Source of the DNA: CAZCWX01 sp964502465
GTDB lineage: Bacteria > Desulfobacterota > Binatia > Bin18
Assembly: GCA_964502465.1 (NCBI GenBank)
Contig: CAZCWX010000121.1
Span: 1 to 7,817 of the forward strand
DNA: 7,817 nucleotides
Reading direction: 5' to 3'
Below, in pieces: positions 4,858 through 7,817 of the stretch (positions within the stretch are counted from its first letter, which is position 1; each line of letters starts with the position of its first letter). Made by a program: the position numbers and the translations under genes. The notes under the pieces are model-generated. The model was not told where the DNA came from. It saw nothing but the letters and a program-made list of their open reading frames with translations, and did not search any database.

Positions 4858-7533
4858 CAGCACGAAGTCGTAACTCCCGTAGTGCATATAATCTGCCCAG
4901 TCCACTGATCGCATCTCTTGCAAAGCCTTCCGTCCTTGTTGCAGAGCACTACCAATGGGCTCACCGACAAGCAGCTTGCCATAGAAGACGTCAGCGAAAC
5001 GCTTGGCAGGCGCATCGCCCACCGGCCAGTAGGTGCCGACATAGTTTGCCACGCCGCCGCGCAGAAAGGCCTCGGCGAGGCCAACCGCACGCTCGACGCG
5101 CGTGTCCTCATCAGTGACGCGCTCCACTGGTGCTGCTCCACGGCGGATACGACCAGCTTCGCAGGCATTAAAAAACATCAGCGCCGGCAATTCCCCTACC
5201 CCGGCCAGTTCTGCACCGCTCAGCACTTCCTTACCGGCACAGAGGATACCACTGCGGGGTGGGTCATGTTTGTCAAAAAAAGCATGGCCCGCATAGTGTA
5301 CGACATCGTACTGCCCAGAACGAAACGCATCGAGGACGACGCCTTTTCTCGCTTCAGCGCCGCGCAACTGCTCAATGCGCACGGCAGGAAGGCCGCTAAA
5401 CAGTTCCCTGATTCGCCCTCCCTCCTGCTCAGCGCCATCGAGGTCCTCGGTTGGATTGACAATCAGTAACAGATCGAGCGCTGTGCCGAATCGACGCTGT
5501 TCAAGCCATTTCGCCACAGACAAATTATTGGCAATGTATTTGCGGCTGAGCCCAGCTTCTCCAGTCGGACACCAGTCATCGATATGCAGGGTTTCCCACG
5601 GAATGCGCGAGGCTGCGGCATCGTGGGCAACGATGAGGTGATTATGTTGCAACGTCGGCAACACCGCGACCACCTCCTCGGTAAGCACGAGAGCCGCAAG
5701 CTGTTCACCAAAGCCAGCCAGCTCCCCAAAAGACAGCCCCCGCTCAATGCGTTGGAGCAGTTTCCCCAGCGCCTGCTGCTGCACCACCTTAACTCCAGTG
5801 ATGACCGTCGCTTTCGCCCCAGCGGTCAGCACTGAGGAACGGATTTCGCTTTCACTATCGGAACTCGCTTGTTGGGCGACAATGAGGTAGGCTGGCTCAG
5901 GCCCGCGCGCCACCCGCTGCACGCGTTCCGTTACTAAGGGTGGGGGCAGTATCGTTTCGTGGAACGTCACCTCCACATCAGTAAAGAGCGACGAACTCGA
6001 AAGTCGGTAGAGCTCCATTTTCATCTCTTCGTAGCGTGCACGGTCGATTTCGCACAAGGTGATACTGCGAAAGCGCTTCTCTCTATCGGCATCGCGCAGC
6101 CCGCGCAGAAAGCCAGTGAGCAAATTGCGCAGCGACCCTGCTGTCTCGCGGCCGGAGCCAGCGCCAATCAGCACGGTGGCACAGTCTTCGATCTTCGCGT
6201 GAATGAGCGTGCGAATGATACTTTCGGCAACGAGTTGCTGTACCTCCTCACTAAATCGATCGAACGGTCCCAGGCCGACGAAGACCGTGACATCAGCAGG
6301 CAAAGGGTGACGACCCGACGGCATGATGAACACTTCTCCCACATTGCCGGAGAACATGCGTCGCAGGGTAAATTCCGTGATGGCCCCACCGAGCCGTTCG
6401 TCCAACGCACGCGCAGGCCCAGTCGGCGCAACATCACGGAACACCCCCAGCACGTAAGCCTGGGCATCGGCCTCTGTGATACTGCCAAGGGCGAGCCGCA
6501 GGTCAAGGCGATGTTGCTGGCGCCGACCGACCACCACCCCACTCAATGACGTCACCTGAGCCGCTTCACGGGATGTTGCCTCCGGACTCACCGGCATCAG
6601 GCTCCGAGTCGCCTCGTGCGTCACCGGCGATACCAACTCGTCAAGCAGATGGCGCACCTCTCGCTGACTCAGTTCGTGGCCCCGCCGTCCGGCAAAGGGG
6701 TCAATACGGAGATCACCATCACGCACACTGCGTACGGCAGCACGCGTTGGACGCACCCACTGGTCTGGCAACGTCGTCGTTTTCTCTTTCTCGATCAGAT
6801 CGATCACTGCCCGGGCAACAACTTTGTTGTTTGGCAGCGAACCATGGGATTCCTCAATGTAATACGTTCTGGCGCCAGGTAACTCGGCAAAATCGAGAGG
6901 GACCGTCCCATCGCCCTCGCGTGAGAGATCATAGACGAACTCCTCACCATCCACTCGCAAGTTGGTAACCGTTTCTTGATTGACGCCAGCAATCAGAAAG
7001 AACCGGTCGTCCGCGTTGGCGAGCCCTTGACGTACGATTTTTACGGTATCGAGCAACGCTTGCCGTGGGCGCGGTTTGTTGTGTGGCCAGGTGTCCAGCG
7101 CATACAGGTTCACGGCGTTGAATTTCTCCTGGGCTGGCATCATGTGGTAGAGACCGGGAAACGTACTAAACACTCGCTCTGCCAGCTCCTCAGGGCTATG
7201 TCGCAGATCGATGCTCGCAATCTTCCGTACGACTGAGTATATGCCATGCAGCGCTTGAGGAACCGCAAAGGAGCCAAAATTGGGAGTACCGAGCATAATC
7301 AGACGCTTCACCTTCTGGCTGTTTTGCGCCAGCGCTACTCTCGCTACCAACCCTCCCATACTGTGAGCAACCAGATACATCTCCTCGGCTTTCTCCTGTG
7401 CCAGTCGTTGCGCGAGTTGCCGGCCTAAGGCGTCGATGCCGAGACGCCAATCGAAGGGGTAAAAATCGGCGTCATAGCCTGCCGCTTGGAAGCGTAATTT
7501 GAGCTTGAGATAGGCAAAGAGCACCACGCCCAC
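4846..7533 (-). CDS. Alpha/beta hydrolase (LCAT/PGAP1-like) + M17-N-like domain + CHAT caspase-like protease, main part of a frameshifted gene
   Basis: The 895 residues read from GTG 7533 contain three domains. Residues about 1-250 are most of an LCAT/PGAP1-like lipase/esterase: FDWR (27-30), nucleophile elbow VAHSMGG with Ser58, GTPNFGSFA (82-90), Asp208 in EGDGTVP and His230 in ESHGSLPNN. Residues about 330-535 resemble the N-terminal macro-like domain of leucyl aminopeptidase (LDERLGGAITEF, FSGNVGEVFIMP, VFVGLG), without the metallopeptidase domain. Residues about 545-895 form a CHAT module with the caspase-type dyad His750 (VVHYAGHA) and Cys791 (MFFNACEAG), then the typical GTYWPVGD (833-840). 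No signal peptide is seen. CHAT domains are cysteine proteases used in bacterial stress and immune pathways; here the role is inferred only. The frame stays open to a stop at 7567-7569 and the first catalytic-core segment lies upstream in another frame, so GTG 7533 is probably not a natural start. Confidence 0.88.
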   Translation of the reverse strand: MGVVLFAYLKLKLRFQAAGYDADFYPFDWRLGIDALGRQLAQRLAQEKAEEMYLVAHSMGGLVARVALAQNSQKVKRLIMLGTPNFGSFAVPQALHGIYSVVRKIASIDLRHSPEELAERVFSTFPGLYHMMPAQEKFNAVNLYALDTWPHNKPRPRQALLDTVKIVRQGLANADDRFFLIAGVNQETVTNLRVDGEEFVYDLSREGDGTVPLDFAELPGARTYYIEESHGSLPNNKVVARAVIDLIEKEKTTTLPDQWVRPTRAAVRSVRDGDLRIDPFAGRRGHELSQREVRHLLDELVSPVTHEATRSLMPVSPEATSREAAQVTSLSGVVVGRRQQHRLDLRLALGSITEADAQAYVLGVFRDVAPTGPARALDERLGGAITEFTLRRMFSGNVGEVFIMPSGRHPLPADVTVFVGLGPFDRFSEEVQQLVAESIIRTLIHAKIEDCATVLIGAGSGRETAGSLRNLLTGFLRGLRDADREKRFRSITLCEIDRARYEEMKMELYRLSSSSLFTDVEVTFHETILPPPLVTERVQRVARGPEPAYLIVAQQASSDSESEIRSSVLTAGAKATVITGVKVVQQQALGKLLQRIERGLSFGELAGFGEQLAALVLTEEVVAVLPTLQHNHLIVAHDAAASRIPWETLHIDDWCPTGEAGLSRKYIANNLSVAKWLEQRRFGTALDLLLIVNPTEDLDGAEQEGGRIRELFSGLPAVRIEQLRGAEARKGVVLDAFRSGQYDVVHYAGHAFFDKHDPPRSGILCAGKEVLSGAELAGVGELPALMFFNACEAGRIRRGAAPVERVTDEDTRVERAVGLAEAFLRGGVANYVGTYWPVGDAPAKRFADVFYGKLLVGEPIGSALQQGRKALQEMRSVDWADYMHYGSYDFVLKNA

Positions 7534-7558
7534 AGGCCCATACTTCGTTGAGGTGCCG

Positions 7559-7817
7559 TTATAGGGTTAACTCAACGAGTTTACCACGGGCAATATCAAT
7601 GGGATCAATCCAGAGGACATCCTCAAAGACCAGGAGTCGCGGCTTTCCCAGCTTCGATCCCATGATGCCCGGCAGGATGAGCACCCGTGGACCTTTGCGG
7701 CGGGTTACAGCAGAAGCTTCCCGGGCGAGTTCCTGCAGTTCACGATAGTCTTCTTCCCCAAAGTAATCTTCCAGGAGACCGGCATGCTGCCCAGTGCGCA
7801 GGGCCTGTTCGACAGCA
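7559..7817 (-). pseudogene. 5' part of the same lipase-CHAT gene, out of frame and open at the window edge
   Basis: Reading the minus strand from 7816 down to the TAA at 7559-7561 gives 85 residues. The segment RVLILPGIMGSKLG (fragment residues 44-57) is the first beta-strand and oxyanion-side loop of LCAT/PGAP1-like hydrolases, and VLWIDPIDIARGKL (67-80) is the segment that usually follows. Exactly these parts are missing from the downstream frame, which resumes with YNGTSTKYGPVGVV and the FDWR region. The two frames differ by +1 and overlap between about 7559 and 7566, so the removal of a single base within the GTTAACCCTATAAC stretch (read on the minus strand) would join them into one protein of about 990 residues or more. 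The true start codon is beyond the window. I cannot tell a real inactivating mutation from a sequencing error. Confidence 0.75.

Noticed and set aside
4918..5469. 183-residue plus-strand open frame
   Set aside because: It is antisense to the CHAT catalytic module, with no ribosome site and no family resemblance.
5959..6549. 196-residue plus-strand open frame
   Set aside because: It lies antisense inside the M17-N-like part of the CHAT protein, whose domain motifs are clear on the minus strand.
1..7817. Search for CRISPR arrays, tRNA or rRNA genes, and transposase genes
   Set aside because: No regularly spaced direct repeats, tRNA-like cloverleaf, rRNA segment or transposase motif was seen. 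The only repeats are single palindromes.

Overview
The window is moderately GC-rich bacterial DNA, probably from an uncultured Gram-negative-type or deep-branching lineage. The pointers are strong Shine-Dalgarno sites (AAGGAG or GGAGG) before every plus-strand gene, a YqiK-type flotillin, a glutathione S-transferase of the LigE-like sort, and three families of dispersed palindromic intergenic repeats that are common in environmental genomes with large accessory regions. The sequence alone does not fix the phylum.

Layout of the plus strand (1 to about 4300): the 3' end of a probable NfeD/YqiJ-type OB-fold membrane protein (1-114) is followed by a full-length YqiK-like flotillin (160-1920) and, 43 bp later, a glutathione S-transferase (1964-2617). 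A palindromic repeat in the next gap separates these from a two-gene unit: a 60-residue AtzG/GatC-like small subunit (2712-2894) and an amidase-signature hydrolase (2897-4297) with its Lys-Ser-Ser triad intact. No gatB-like gene is present, so this looks like a small-molecule amide hydrolase pair rather than a tRNA amidotransferase.

The 548-bp convergent gap (4298-4845) has no convincing protein gene. It holds two unrelated palindromic repeats and a compact unit with a near-consensus sigma-70 promoter, a perfect Shine-Dalgarno site, a six-residue ORF and a short terminator-like hairpin.

The minus strand (7817 down to 4846) carries one very large multidomain protein: an LCAT/PGAP1-like alpha/beta hydrolase with visible Ser-Asp-His triad, a leucyl-aminopeptidase-N-terminal-like (macro-like) domain, and a C-terminal CHAT caspase-like protease with its His-Cys dyad. 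Its 5' part is in another frame: the oxyanion-side motif (ILPGIMGSKLG) and the start of the hydrolase are read from 7816 to 7562 and end in a stop, while the rest is read in the +1 frame from 7566 on. One extra base therefore splits the gene, by mutation, sequence error or, less likely, programmed frameshifting. This lipase-macro-like-CHAT fusion is the most unusual object in the window.
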